Assembly: GCF_008298035.1 (NCBI RefSeq) | Contig: NZ_CP042910.1 | Coordinates: 2,185,001 to 2,249,000 of the forward strand | DNA from: Gimesia maris | GTDB taxonomy: Bacteria; Planctomycetota; Planctomycetia; Planctomycetales; Planctomycetaceae | Direction of reading: 5' to 3' | DNA: 64,000 bases | Shown here: piece by piece, positions 8,297-17,867 of the stretch | How the letters are laid out: each line of letters opens with the position of its first letter | Numbering within the stretch: position 1 is the stretch's first letter | The notes under the pieces: generated by a model | Told to the model about the DNA's origin: nothing | What the model saw: only the letters and a program-made list of their open reading frames with translations | Databases searched by the model: none | Program-made: the position numbers and the translations under genes

Positions 8297-9559
8297 TTAC
8301 GCCACCTTATCTTGTGTTTTAGGCACCAGGGCCTGAATAACAACCTTGGCGATACGTGTATGACAAAGTCCATCGCAATTCCATGCCTTACGCACCTTTG
8401 CTCCACGTTGTTGACGTACTTCCTCTGAATCTTTTTGAAGCGAGGTGAGTACCTTGGTGCCTTCTTCTACTGTGGTTGAGAAAGTGCCCCAGTCATAGAG
8501 ATTTAGAGGGATGGCATAAGAACTGTAATCCCGATTTGAGTGGAATAAGGCAACCTGTTTTCCAAACAGTGCCGCTTCAACGGCAACCGTCGATTTATGA
8601 GTGATGAGAATATCGCAGGCTTCAGTTGCCAAAGGCAGTGGTGTTGTATCATCAAGAAATGCTGCTGCACCCAGGCGGCGGATGACGTTCTCTGCGACCT
8701 GTCTGTTGCTGTTGGGGTGGGGTCTGACCGAGACCTTAAGTTCAGGTTTTAGCGCGAGTGCCCGCTCCAGGCAGCAGACGATCAATTCTTCCACTTCATC
8801 CCAGCCAGGTTTCATTGCGTAAAGTGCTAACAGATCATCAGATTGGATCTGATGATCCTGGCGCCAGACCGGAGCATTGCTTTCTGTGATTGAAGATTGA
8901 TAAACCCAGTCAAAATTCGGGTTTCCAGTTACTGTCATAGCGGACCGCTGTAGACCACGGTTGACCAGATTATCAGCTGCCTGCTGAAAGGGGACACAGA
9001 CATAGTCGGCCGGAATGTCATTGTGAGACCCAAGACCGAAAAGATCCAGCACGCCAACTGAAGGAATCCCCCGTTCGGCGGCAATACGGATCGATGCCAG
9101 TTCTGCGCGGGGAGAATTGGTTGTCAGCAGGACATCCGGCTGTAGCCAGTCAAAGAAACGTCGTAATGGATTGAGAGGTAGAAAAGACTGCCTGCCGATC
9201 CGTTCAAACTCCTGCTGTGCTGCTTCGATTCCCAGTTGGTCTTCCAGGTCGGCGTATGAGAGCCCCAGGTAGGCAATTGATTCTTCCAGAGAGTTGACTT
9301 TGTTAACCTGGTGCATCTCTTCTGCCAGACGTGTTCCGTGTTCTATCGCCCGAGTATCTTCCGGTCGGAGGATGTCCCGGAAACCGAGGGGAGAAAAACC
9401 GGCATTTCGCAGGGAGGCAGCGGCGGTTGTCAGGCCAAGAACTTGAATGTCATATCCCTGTGACTCCAGGTATTTGAGTACGGGGATCAACATGAGGACG
9501 TGTCCGCCTCCGTAGCTGACTGCCAGCACGCGTTTTGATTTAGTCCGGTGAGAGAGCAT
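8297..9559 (-). CDS. GT-B-fold glycosyltransferase-like surface polysaccharide protein
   Basis: A 420-residue soluble protein with two Rossmann-like halves. The N-terminus (RVLAVSYGGGHVLMLIPVL, residues 10-28) resembles the glycine-rich loop of MurG/epimerase-type GT-B enzymes. The C-terminal half has a donor-site-like segment, D-I-L-I-T-H-K-S-T-V-A-x-E-A-A-x-F-G-K (about residues 315-335), as seen in CDP-glycerol transferase and capsule sialyltransferase-like families. A precise family cannot be named. It is the only GT-like gene I can see in the whole 6.3-25.9 kb glycan locus, which makes it a candidate for adding a locus-specific sugar, perhaps the nonulosonate (inference). Confidence 0.65.
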   Translation of the reverse strand: MLSHRTKSKRVLAVSYGGGHVLMLIPVLKYLESQGYDIQVLGLTTAAASLRNAGFSPLGFRDILRPEDTRAIEHGTRLAEEMHQVNKVNSLEESIAYLGLSYADLEDQLGIEAAQQEFERIGRQSFLPLNPLRRFFDWLQPDVLLTTNSPRAELASIRIAAERGIPSVGVLDLFGLGSHNDIPADYVCVPFQQAADNLVNRGLQRSAMTVTGNPNFDWVYQSSITESNAPVWRQDHQIQSDDLLALYAMKPGWDEVEELIVCCLERALALKPELKVSVRPHPNSNRQVAENVIRRLGAAAFLDDTTPLPLATEACDILITHKSTVAVEAALFGKQVALFHSNRDYSSYAIPLNLYDWGTFSTTVEEGTKVLTSLQKDSEEVRQQRGAKVRKAWNCDGLCHTRIAKVVIQALVPKTQDKVA

Positions 9560-9945
9560 TTATGCGTCGATGTTCTGGGGAAATATGCTGATTTCAGATT
9601 CTTTAAATTGAAAACTGCCCGGATTAACTGAGATATTCCTTCTTCTGTCAAGACGAAATCAATAACCAAACCAGGGCACATTTGGTGGACGAAAGAATAT
9701 TTGGACTCTATCAGAAGCTGTATTTCTCTGGATTCAGCCTGTTTATCGGCCTGAAAGCTAAAAACTGCTCTTCCGTTAAGTGTCCAGAATATTCAAAATA
9801 CGCAACTTCAATACAACAGGAATCTAATATCAGAGTTCGATGACTGCCTCAGCAGTGGGGGGAGTGACACGGAGTGCCACTTCATCGTTGAGGACAGTAG
9901 CAGCAAGCTGAACAGGGTTGTTCAAATCTGACGGAAGGAATCGTA
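9560..9945. other. Divergent intergenic region upstream of the asparagine-synthase-like gene
   Basis: About 390 bp between the start of the minus-strand GT-B-like gene and the asnB-like gene. It should hold both promoters. I see no gene, RNA or strong palindrome. GGAAGGAA just before 9946 is the ribosome binding site of the downstream gene. Confidence 0.5.
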
Positions 9946-11784
9946 ATGTGTGGGATTATTGGCGGATATGATCGCGAACGGCGGCCGTTTGGAACAGCGC
10001 TGGCAGAGCGAGCCTGTGATCGCATGCTTCACCGGGGACCCGATGATCGGGGTATCTTCGAGGCAGAGGGAATGCTGGTGGGAAATCAGCGTCTGTCGAT
10101 TCTCGATCTGGCAGGCGGGCATCAACCCATGTTTTCGGATGATCAGCAGATCGTGGTTGTCCAGAATGGGGAAATTTATAACTTCCAGGAGCTTGCAAAA
10201 AATCTGAACTGTCGCACCAGTTGTGACACGGAAGTCATCCTCCGACTGTATGAACGAGATGGAGAAGATTTTGTTCAACAGCTGAATGGTATGTTTGCCA
10301 TTGCCATTCTTGATCGGCGAAAACAGTGTCTCCTGCTGTATCGTGATCGAATTGGCCAGAAGCCGTTGTATCTGCATGATGATGGAACGCGGCTGCTGTT
10401 TGCTTCCGAAATCAAGTCTCTGTTTGCGATGGGAGTGAAGGCAGAGATGAACTGGGAAGGTTTTGATGCCTATCTCACGTACAATTTTGTACCTCCTCCC
10501 ATCACCCTGTATCAAAATATTTCCCATTTAATGCCGGGGCATCTGCTCAAGGTGAATCAACAGGGAACCGAAATCAGACGCTGGTGGGATCTGGCAGAAA
10601 AACCTGTGGAATGTCGATCAGAATCGGCCTGGTCAGAAGAGATCATTGAAACACTGCGGGCAGCGGTGAATATTCGTCTTCGAGCCGATGTGCCGTTAGG
10701 CGCTTTTCTGTCGGGAGGAATCGACAGTTCATCCGTGGTCTCACTGATGAGTCGCGAACTGCCTCACCCTGTGCAGACATTTTGTATCGGGTTTGATGAT
10801 CCTCGTTTTGACGAATCACATTATGCACAGGAGCTGGCAAATTTATTTCAGACCCGACATACCTGTGACGTTGTGAGTCCTAATTTGACATCCAGCTGGC
10901 CTTTGACTTTATATCACAATGATCAGCCTCACGGGGATGTCTCTTTTATGCCTACGTACCGGGTCAGTCAACTGGCACGGAAAGCGGTCAAAGTCGTTCT
11001 GACCGGTGATGGTGGGGATGAGTTATTTGCCGGCTACGATGTTCATCGGAACTTTTTTGCGAATCAGGATCTCACGCTGCCACGTGAGCAAATTGAATCC
11101 GCTTACATCAGCGCAATCAGCCTGTTACAGCCTGCTGACAAGCAGAAACTCTTTTCTTCATCCACCCGACAACAACTGGCGGGATTGGATGCGAGTCGTT
11201 TCGCCCGGTCTCATTTACAGGATTTCCGTCATCTGGATCCCATTAATCAAGCTTTGGCCCTTGATACACGAATGTTGCTGCCCGGTAATAATCTGGTGAA
11301 ACCCGATAAAATGGCGATGGCTGTTTCACTGGAACCGCGTGCGCCTTATCTGGATTATCGCATGGTCGATCTGGCGTTTCGCATACCAGGCTCCATGAAA
11401 TTGAGGGATGGTGTTACGAAATCCATTCTCAAGAAAGCCTGCGAATCAATTCTGCCCGAGAAGATTATTTATCGTAAAAAACAGATGTTTACAGTGCCCA
11501 TCGGAGAATGGTTTAAACGCGAATTATCTCCGTTTGTCAATGAAGTTCTGCTGTCTGAGCGATCACTGGATCGAAAAATGTTCCAGCCGGAACGGGTCCG
11601 GGAAATGATCAATGATCATCAAAATGAAAAGGTCAATCACACGCGCGCCATTCGTGCGCTGCTGGCATTAGAGCTCTGGCAACGTACTTTTATAGATCAG
11701 ACATTCGATCATGCACCGACTTTTGCAGAACTGGGGGTCAACAGCTCTGTCGAATTGGGGACCGGTTCTTCCATTGCAGCCTGA
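9946..11784 (+). CDS. asnB: Asparagine synthase (glutamine-hydrolysing) family amidotransferase
   Basis: A 612-residue AsnB-type enzyme with a class II glutamine amidotransferase domain (residues 1 to about 190; nucleophile C2 right after the start Met) and a C-terminal synthetase domain with the PP-loop S-G-G-I-D-S-S near residues 256-262. In AsnB-type enzymes a carboxylate is adenylated and then amidated with ammonia from glutamine. GGAAGGAA precedes the ATG. The position at the head of a glycan locus, ahead of the initiating sugar transferase, suggests it amidates a uronic acid or another sugar acid, as WbpS-type homologues are thought to do, rather than making free asparagine. That assignment is from context. 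Confidence 0.88.
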   Translation: MCGIIGGYDRERRPFGTALAERACDRMLHRGPDDRGIFEAEGMLVGNQRLSILDLAGGHQPMFSDDQQIVVVQNGEIYNFQELAKNLNCRTSCDTEVILRLYERDGEDFVQQLNGMFAIAILDRRKQCLLLYRDRIGQKPLYLHDDGTRLLFASEIKSLFAMGVKAEMNWEGFDAYLTYNFVPPPITLYQNISHLMPGHLLKVNQQGTEIRRWWDLAEKPVECRSESAWSEEIIETLRAAVNIRLRADVPLGAFLSGGIDSSSVVSLMSRELPHPVQTFCIGFDDPRFDESHYAQELANLFQTRHTCDVVSPNLTSSWPLTLYHNDQPHGDVSFMPTYRVSQLARKAVKVVLTGDGGDELFAGYDVHRNFFANQDLTLPREQIESAYISAISLLQPADKQKLFSSSTRQQLAGLDASRFARSHLQDFRHLDPINQALALDTRMLLPGNNLVKPDKMAMAVSLEPRAPYLDYRMVDLAFRIPGSMKLRDGVTKSILKKACESILPEKIIYRKKQMFTVPIGEWFKRELSPFVNEVLLSERSLDRKMFQPERVREMINDHQNEKVNHTRAIRALLALELWQRTFIDQTFDHAPTFAELGVNSSVELGTGSSIAA

Positions 11785-11828
11785 ATTTCGCATTTGTTTA
11801 TATCAACAATTCGGATAAGTGAAAAATC

Positions 11829-12524
11829 ATGGACGATTTTAAACTGTCGCAAACATCGACTGAAAATACGAATCTCAGCCAGGGGGGACCACATTTTGAT
11901 CCTCAACTGATGAAACAGCATCAAGATGCAGATGCATCAGAGACGGATGTCAATTCTGGCTATTTTTTAAAACGCCCCTTTGATCTGCTGCTAAGCAGTA
12001 TGGCACTGGTGATTTTGTCTCCCGTGTTCTTACTGATTGCCAGTATGATCAAGCTCACATCACCGGGCCCCGTTTTTTTCAGGCAGGAACGCCTGGGGGT
12101 GAATGAAGAACCGTTCTTAATCCTGAAATTTCGTTCGATGCGATCGGGGTCTGAAAAAACAGGTTCTCAATTTACGAGATCCAATGACTCCCGCATTACC
12201 CCCGTTGGAAAATTGATTCGTAAAACCAGCCTGGATGAACTGCCTCAACTGATTAATATTTTTCGCGGGGAAATGAGTCTGATTGGACCGCGACCTTATG
12301 TCGGATTTGAGTTGAAAGATGCTTCTCCTGCCATCCGGGCGAGGCGGTCCAGCGTACGGCCGGGGATTTCCGGACTGGCCCAGGTTTCTGGACGCAGTGC
12401 TTTGTCTCAGGCAACCGTAATTGAATTTGACCTTAATTATGTCGAGCAATGCAGTTTGTGGTTCGATTTGAAAATCGTGTGTCGAACACTACAGAAAGTG
12501 ATTGCCTGTGATGGTAGCAATTGA
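11829..12524 (+). CDS. Initiating sugar transferase (bacterial sugar transferase, PglC/WcaJ C-terminal type)
   Basis: A 231-residue monotopic phosphoglycosyl transferase. It would move a sugar phosphate from a UDP-sugar onto undecaprenyl phosphate at the inner membrane and so start repeat-unit synthesis. One hydrophobic segment (about 55-74) follows K49-R-P-F-D; then come the family motifs P-G-P-V-F-F-x-Q-x-R-x-G (79-90), KFRSM (100-104), the catalytic D136-E137 dyad in SLDELPQ, and GPRP (153-156). The protein is short, like PglC, and lacks the large N-terminal membrane domain of WcaJ. The first 45 residues are polar and unusual. It starts 44 bp after the asnB-like gene. Confidence 0.92.
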   Translation: MDDFKLSQTSTENTNLSQGGPHFDPQLMKQHQDADASETDVNSGYFLKRPFDLLLSSMALVILSPVFLLIASMIKLTSPGPVFFRQERLGVNEEPFLILKFRSMRSGSEKTGSQFTRSNDSRITPVGKLIRKTSLDELPQLINIFRGEMSLIGPRPYVGFELKDASPAIRARRSSVRPGISGLAQVSGRSALSQATVIEFDLNYVEQCSLWFDLKIVCRTLQKVIACDGSN

Positions 12525-12608
12525 AATGCTGTTCATGTTGTAAGTGATATATAGGTTATGGGTTATGTGAAATTATAAGCGGTGATACGATCAGGTTGTC
12601 TGGAAGGG

Positions 12609-12641
12609 CTCACTCTGAATGTAATAAATTCAAAGTGTGAG
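12609..12641 (+). other. Imperfect hairpin in the gap before the O-antigen ligase gene
   Basis: CTCACTCTGAAT (12609-12620) can pair with ATTCAAAGTGTGAG (12628-12641) with small bulges and a 7-nt loop. It lies in the 262-bp gap after the sugar transferase gene. No T-tract follows, so it is not a clear terminator; it could be a processing or attenuation element. Confidence 0.3.
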
Positions 12642-12786
12642 AAATTAGTATCGCAATGGAGCAGCATTCATGCTATTGAACGCTTAAGTATTGTCTTAAT
12701 CAAAAGGGGACCGGGAGTGGAAATGATCCCTCGACTCAGATGATTTGACTTCGAGGCGGACAGCCTCTTTTACTGGAATGGAACTA

Positions 12787-14106
12787 ATGCACATTTTTGA
12801 GGGCAACTCAAGTCAAATCGATACACTTGATTTCGGGTATCTTAACCGAACTCGATTTCAGGATATTGCGTTTCGGGTTGGGGTGTACCTGGCGATATTT
12901 GCTGGATTTGCAATTCCAGTTTCGACCAGTTTGACTTCCGTCTATAATCTGGGAATTTTTCTCTGCTGGGTACTCTCCGGGCAATATCGGGTTACGTTCG
13001 CCTGTTTTAAAAAATACCGGATTGTCACGATTTCGGTGGTTCTGTTCTGCTGTCTTGCCTGTAGTCTGCTATACACACCTGAGGTTCTGTCGCTGGCATC
13101 CAGAAATTTATTTAAGTATCGCCAGTTTCTGATGATGCCAATCTACCTGGCGTTTTTTATTGATCCGCGCGCGCGAAGGCGTGGGATTCAGATGTTCGAG
13201 CTGGCAATGATAATCACATTGATTGCCTCGCTGAGCTGTTGGATATTTTCGATTGATTATTCTGTACGACTTATGGATAACGCAATCTTTAAGAACCGGA
13301 TTACACAAAATATCCTGATGTCATTTCTGGTCTATATTGCTGCCTGGAAATTTCTGGAACACCCGGCCAGACGCTGGCCATATGCCCTGGTCGCTGTCAT
13401 CGCCACCTTTAATGTTCTGGCAATTGTTCCGGGGCGCTCCGGGTATGTGGCTTTGGGTATCCTGATTGGCCTGCTCATGTATCAGAAGCTGGGGGCAAAA
13501 GGAATATTACCCGCAGCAGCCTGTGTGGGACTCATTGGGCTGGTGACTTATCACAATTCAGAACGATTTCATAATCGGATCAATGAAGTCGTAAAAGAAA
13601 TAAAAGAATATCGCAATTCAAGTAAGAGTCGCAGCTCAGTGGACCTGCGACTGGAGTTTTATGAAAACGGTTTGCAGATTGCCAAATCAAGTCCTCTGAT
13701 GGGCTCGGGGATCGGCAGTTTTGCCATGAAATATCGAGAACTGATGGAGCAGAAAGGTCAGCTTGTTACTGAGAACCCACATAACGAATATGTGATGCTG
13801 CTGGTTCAAAATGGAATCATCGGTGTCGGACTCTTTCTGTGTTTCTTCTGGGTAAGTTGGCTGACGACACGTCAACTCACTGGAATTGACCAGGCCCTGG
13901 GGCAGGCGGTCCTGGCAGTCTACCTGCTTGTCTGTATGGTCAATTCTCTGATGCTGGACACCACCGAAGGCTGTCTGTTTGGTTACCTGGTAGGTTTGAC
14001 GCTGGCAGGAGGGGTTGCCGGAATCAAAGTAACTCAGGAGGAAAATCTTCTGAAATCCATTCCGAATTCTCAGCCTGAAGAAGAGTCTGCACGTGAAGCG
14101 GCTTAA
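12787..14106 (+). CDS. O-antigen ligase/polymerase family membrane protein (Wzy/WaaL type)
   Basis: A polytopic membrane protein (439 residues from the ATG at 12787; an ATG at 12778 or a TTG at 12745 would be longer, and neither has a better ribosome binding site). About ten to twelve hydrophobic helices flank a periplasmic loop. The loop carries the family pattern: R-S-G-Y in the middle, G-S-G-I-G-S-F, then NPHNEYVMLLVQNGIIG, where the histidine is typical of WaaL/Wzy proteins. It would polymerise or ligate undecaprenyl-linked glycan on the periplasmic side. The two roles cannot be separated by sequence. The C-terminal tail is short and charged. Confidence 0.87.
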   Translation: MHIFEGNSSQIDTLDFGYLNRTRFQDIAFRVGVYLAIFAGFAIPVSTSLTSVYNLGIFLCWVLSGQYRVTFACFKKYRIVTISVVLFCCLACSLLYTPEVLSLASRNLFKYRQFLMMPIYLAFFIDPRARRRGIQMFELAMIITLIASLSCWIFSIDYSVRLMDNAIFKNRITQNILMSFLVYIAAWKFLEHPARRWPYALVAVIATFNVLAIVPGRSGYVALGILIGLLMYQKLGAKGILPAAACVGLIGLVTYHNSERFHNRINEVVKEIKEYRNSSKSRSSVDLRLEFYENGLQIAKSSPLMGSGIGSFAMKYRELMEQKGQLVTENPHNEYVMLLVQNGIIGVGLFLCFFWVSWLTTRQLTGIDQALGQAVLAVYLLVCMVNSLMLDTTEGCLFGYLVGLTLAGGVAGIKVTQEENLLKSIPNSQPEEESAREAA

Positions 14107-14299
14107 TGCAGGAGGGCGAATACCTGGACGATTCAGATCATCTCCGATCGGGGAATTGATTCCACCTTTACACAAAAAACAGGTTGAAATATGATCTGCC
14201 TCGTGCTCCTTTCTTTTGGTCGGCGATCATGATTCCGGGAGTAGAGAGTTTGTTCTTGAGAAACTGACGATCAGATAATAATGAGGAAGGGGGCCAGGG

Positions 14300-15028
14300 A
14301 TGGCCGGCGCGATTGGATTAATTACTGCCCGAGGTGGTTCAAAAGGGGTGCCTCGGAAGAATATCAAAGTCCTGGCTGGGAAACCTCTGATTGCCTGGAC
14401 GATTGAAGCAGCGCTTCAGAGCCAGGAACTGGAGCGGGTGATTGTTTCAACTGATGATAAAGAAATCGCATCAATTTCCCGACAGTATGGTGCAGAGGTC
14501 CCTTTTCTCAGACCTCTGAAGTTGTCTCTGGATGGTTCAAGTCATGCTGATGTTGTGCTGCATGCCATCGACTGGCTGATTGAGCATGAGCAGTATGAGT
14601 CTGAATATATCACAATGCTTCAGCCAACCTCACCCTTCCGGATTGCTGATGATATTGACGGCTCCATTCGATTTGCCAGAGAGAAAAATGCGAAAGCAGT
14701 CATTGGGATGATGGAAGCTCCCAGCCACCCGGTCTGTTTGCGGTTGATGACGGAAGCAGGTCTGCTGGTGGAATTGACGCCACAGCAGGAAGAGTCTGCG
14801 CTCCGCAGGCAACTCTTGCCGGAGGTCTATGCGTTTAATGGTGCATTGTATGTACTCCGGACCGAGGAATTCAGGAAAACGAAAACGTTTCGTCCTCAGG
14901 GTGAAACTTATGGGTATAAAATGCCTGCAGAGCGGTCCTGGGAAATTGATACAGAATGGGAATTTCTCGTTGCCAGTCTGTTGATGGAGAATCAAGTCAG
15001 TCAGACGGCAACACGAACAGCTGCCTGA
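14300..15028 (+). CDS. legF: CMP-nonulosonate cytidylyltransferase (CMP-legionaminate synthase-like)
   Basis: A 242-residue cytidylyltransferase of the acylneuraminate family. The nucleotide-binding motif ARGGSKGVPRKN is at residues 10-21 and LQPTSPFR is near residue 110. It would couple CTP to a nonulosonic acid to give the CMP-sugar donor. This is the first gene of the nonulosonate block. The gene partners (LegB-, LegC- and PtmE-like) point to legionaminic acid rather than sialic acid, so legF fits better than neuA; sequence alone cannot settle this. GGAAGGGGG lies before the ATG. Confidence 0.85.
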   Translation: MAGAIGLITARGGSKGVPRKNIKVLAGKPLIAWTIEAALQSQELERVIVSTDDKEIASISRQYGAEVPFLRPLKLSLDGSSHADVVLHAIDWLIEHEQYESEYITMLQPTSPFRIADDIDGSIRFAREKNAKAVIGMMEAPSHPVCLRLMTEAGLLVELTPQQEESALRRQLLPEVYAFNGALYVLRTEEFRKTKTFRPQGETYGYKMPAERSWEIDTEWEFLVASLLMENQVSQTATRTAA

Positions 15029-15064
15029 AATCAGGGAGCAGCTCTGCGGGATTCTATTTGAATA

Positions 15065-16225
15065 ATGCAAATCATGCGCGAACTCATTCCGTTATCCATT
15101 CCCCATCTTGCTGGAAATGAATGGAACTACCTGAAGGACTGCCTCGATTCGGGGTGGGTTTCTTCTGTTGGTTCTTATGTTGACATGTTCGAGCAACGGA
15201 TCAGTAAATATGTAGGGACAGAATATGGTATCGCCACCGTCAACGGTACTGCTGCTTTGCACCTCAGTCTGCTGGCATGTGGAGTGCAACCCGGTGATGA
15301 AGTCATTGTCCCCGCTTTTACTTTCATTGCGCCAGTAAATGCGATTCGATACTGCGGAGCGAATCCCGTATTGATTGGATCCGAATCGAAAACGATGAAT
15401 CTCGATGTTCAGAAAGTACAGGAGTTTCTGGAAGAGGAATGTATTTCAGATCCAGCAGGGCTGAAAAATAAACAGACTGGTCGCTACATCAAGGCTATCT
15501 TACCGGTTCATATTTTTGGTCATCCTGCGGAAATGTCGTCACTGGTTTCGCTTGCAGACAGGTATCAGTTACCCGTTATCGAAGATGCTTCGGAAAGTCT
15601 CGGGTCTGAATATCGGGGAAAGAAAACAGGTTCGCTCGCTACAGTCGGATGTTTTTCATTTAACGGGAATAAAATCATTACCTGTGGCGGCGGAGGCATG
15701 GTAACAACAAACCAGGAGTCCCTGGCGCGACGGATCCGCCATCTCAGTACGCAGGCCAACAGCAAACCGTTTGAATACGAACACGACGAAGTGGGTTATA
15801 ATTATCGACTGACCAATATTCAGGCGGCCCTGGGAGTGGCACAGCTGGAGCAACTCGATTCCTTTCTGGAAATTAAACGAAGCAACGCAGAACTTTACAG
15901 GCAGCTGCTTTCTGAAATCCCTCAGGTTGATCTGGCCTGGGAAGAACCCTGGGCAAAAAGCAATTTCTGGCTGTGTACGCTACTGGTTCCAGCAGCGGAC
16001 CGGAAACCTCTCATGGATCATCTCCTTTCCGAGAATATCCAGGTCAGGCCAGCGTGGAAACTTATGCATACCTTACCGATGTACCAGGACTGTCAGAAGT
16101 ATCGGCTGGAAGAAACGGAAGCAGTGTTTGAGCATTGTATCTCGATCCCATCCAGTGTGCAGTTGACTGAGGAGGAAATCAGGTTTGTAGTGAAGAGTAT
16201 TCAAACCTATTTTGATCAGTCATGA
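15065..16225 (+). CDS. legC: DegT/DnrJ/EryC1/StrS aminotransferase, LegC type
   Basis: A 386-residue PLP-dependent sugar aminotransferase. The PLP lysine is K203 in SFNGNKIITCGGGGM. The N-terminal segment IPLSIPHLAGNEWNYLKDC, followed by L-D-S-G-W-V-S-S-V-G-S-Y-V, is characteristic of the LegC subgroup as I remember it. It would aminate the 4-keto sugar formed by the LegB-like dehydratase. The start could instead be the ATG at 15074. Its stop overlaps the next start by 4 nt (ATGA), beginning a tightly coupled run of four genes. Confidence 0.88.
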   Translation: MQIMRELIPLSIPHLAGNEWNYLKDCLDSGWVSSVGSYVDMFEQRISKYVGTEYGIATVNGTAALHLSLLACGVQPGDEVIVPAFTFIAPVNAIRYCGANPVLIGSESKTMNLDVQKVQEFLEEECISDPAGLKNKQTGRYIKAILPVHIFGHPAEMSSLVSLADRYQLPVIEDASESLGSEYRGKKTGSLATVGCFSFNGNKIITCGGGGMVTTNQESLARRIRHLSTQANSKPFEYEHDEVGYNYRLTNIQAALGVAQLEQLDSFLEIKRSNAELYRQLLSEIPQVDLAWEEPWAKSNFWLCTLLVPAADRKPLMDHLLSENIQVRPAWKLMHTLPMYQDCQKYRLEETEAVFEHCISIPSSVQLTEEEIRFVVKSIQTYFDQS

Positions 16226-16860
16226 ATCATTCACGGGAATCCATCATTCTGTTAGGAGGCGGAGGTCACGCCAAGGTGCTGATCGATCTGATACTTCACG
16301 GTGAATCGTTTCAAGTATTTGGAATTCTGGACCCTGATCTTGTCATCGGACACACAATCAAAGGGATTCAAGTTCTGGGAACCGATGCGGTGCTTGCAGA
16401 AGTGTACGAGCAGGGAGTCAGGCATGCTGCGGTTGCCGTTGGTAGCACCGAATCGAACGGTTTAAGGAAAAGATTATATAACCAATGTCGGGATCTGGGT
16501 TTTCAGCAACCGGCTCTGATTCATCCCCAGACGGTGCTGGCGTCGGATGTCAAGCTTTGTGAAGGATCTCAAATTATGGCCGGGGCAATCATTCAAACTG
16601 ATACAAAGATCGGGGAGGGAGTTGTCGTGAATACGGGAAGCCGGATCGATCATGACTGTCGGATCGGCAAACATGCCTTTCTGGCACCAGGTGTAACCTT
16701 ATGTGGTGGTGTTTCAGTTGGTGAGAGTGCATTTCTAGGAGCAGGGGCGGTTGTCATTCAGGGTGTGAATATCGGTGAAAATGCAGTCATTGCAGCAGGC
16801 GCTGTCGTGACGCGAGATGTCAGAGACGGAGCTTTAGTCAAAGGAGTGCCAGCGAAATGA
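16222..16860 (+). CDS. NeuD/PglD-type sugar O- or N-acetyltransferase
   Basis: A 212-residue acetyltransferase. The N-terminal nucleotide-sugar-binding half begins LLGGGGHAKVLIDLI (about residues 10-25), and the C-terminal half is a left-handed beta-helix of hexapeptide repeats (about 95-205, many V/I-G-x-x-A-x units). In the legionaminate pathway a PglD-like enzyme (LegH) N-acetylates the 4-amino group made by LegC; NeuD homologues O-acetylate sialic acid. Given its place directly after legC, the LegH role is likely. ATGA overlaps couple it to genes on both sides. Confidence 0.85.
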   Translation: MNHSRESIILLGGGGHAKVLIDLILHGESFQVFGILDPDLVIGHTIKGIQVLGTDAVLAEVYEQGVRHAAVAVGSTESNGLRKRLYNQCRDLGFQQPALIHPQTVLASDVKLCEGSQIMAGAIIQTDTKIGEGVVVNTGSRIDHDCRIGKHAFLAPGVTLCGGVSVGESAFLGAGAVVIQGVNIGENAVIAAGAVVTRDVRDGALVKGVPAK

Positions 16861-17867
16861 GTGTATTTGTCATCGCAGAAGCAGGTGTGAATCATAACGG
16901 GAGTGTGGAAACCGCCAAAAAAATGATCGAAGCCGCCGTGGAAGCGGGTGCAGATGCAATTAAATTCCAGACATTCAAAACGGAAAAACTTGTCTGTAAA
17001 TCTGCGCCTCAAGCGGAATATCAGTTGAAAAACAGTGTGGAAAACGGAGAAGAGGATACTCAGTTTACGCTGCTGAAGAAACTCGAAATTAACAGGGAAA
17101 CGCATCTGGAATTATTTGACTATTGTCGGGATGCCGGAATCGTTTTTATTTCCACTCCGTTCGACCTGGAAAGTATTGACCTGTTGAAAGGCCTCGGTCT
17201 GGAACGAATCAAGGTTCCCTCTGGTGAAATTACCAACTATCCCTACCTGAAAAAAGTGGGAGAGACTTTTCATAAAGTAATTCTTTCTACCGGGATGGCA
17301 GACCTGGGCGAGATCGAAGATGCTCTGGATATCCTGATCGCCGCTGGAATAGAGCGTGACAACATCACAGTCCTGCATTGCAATACCGAATATCCCACGC
17401 CGATTCAGGATGTAAATCTCAAAGCGATGCAGACCATCAGAGATGCCCTGGGAGTGAAAGTCGGATATTCTGATCATACGCTGGGTATAGAAGTTTCTAT
17501 CGCTGCAACCGCCTTGGGAGCATGTGTCATTGAGAAACATTTTACACTCGACAAAAATATGGAAGGCCCTGATCATGCTGCCTCTCTGGAGCCGGATGAG
17601 CTATTGATGCTCGTTCGTGGAATTCGTAATACGGAAAGGTCGCTGGGGAGCCCGCTGAAGAAGCCCTCTTTTTCGGAAGCAAAGAATAAACCTGTTGTCC
17701 GCAAGAGTATTGTCGCTGCAGAATCCATTAAAAAAGGAGAGCCGTTTACTGAACGTAACCTCTGTGTCAAACGCCCGGGAACAGGTATCAGCCCCATGCT
17801 CTGGGATCAGATGCTGAACCAGATCGCCCGGCGGGATTATCAGGAAGACGAAATTATTGAATTATGA
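16857..17867 (+). CDS. neuB: N-acetylneuraminate/legionaminate synthase (NeuB family)
   Basis: A 336-residue NeuB-family TIM-barrel synthase with a C-terminal SAF/antifreeze-like domain (about 280-336). It condenses phosphoenolpyruvate with a 6-carbon amino sugar to make a nine-carbon nonulosonic acid. The N-terminal IAEAGVNHNGS, the DAIKFQT strand and the HCNTEYPTP and IEKHFTLD segments are all family hallmarks. With its neighbours it most likely acts as LegI on 2,4-diacetamido-2,4,6-trideoxymannose. It overlaps by 4 nt with both neighbours. Confidence 0.93.
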   Translation: MSVFVIAEAGVNHNGSVETAKKMIEAAVEAGADAIKFQTFKTEKLVCKSAPQAEYQLKNSVENGEEDTQFTLLKKLEINRETHLELFDYCRDAGIVFISTPFDLESIDLLKGLGLERIKVPSGEITNYPYLKKVGETFHKVILSTGMADLGEIEDALDILIAAGIERDNITVLHCNTEYPTPIQDVNLKAMQTIRDALGVKVGYSDHTLGIEVSIAATALGACVIEKHFTLDKNMEGPDHAASLEPDELLMLVRGIRNTERSLGSPLKKPSFSEAKNKPVVRKSIVAAESIKKGEPFTERNLCVKRPGTGISPMLWDQMLNQIARRDYQEDEIIEL

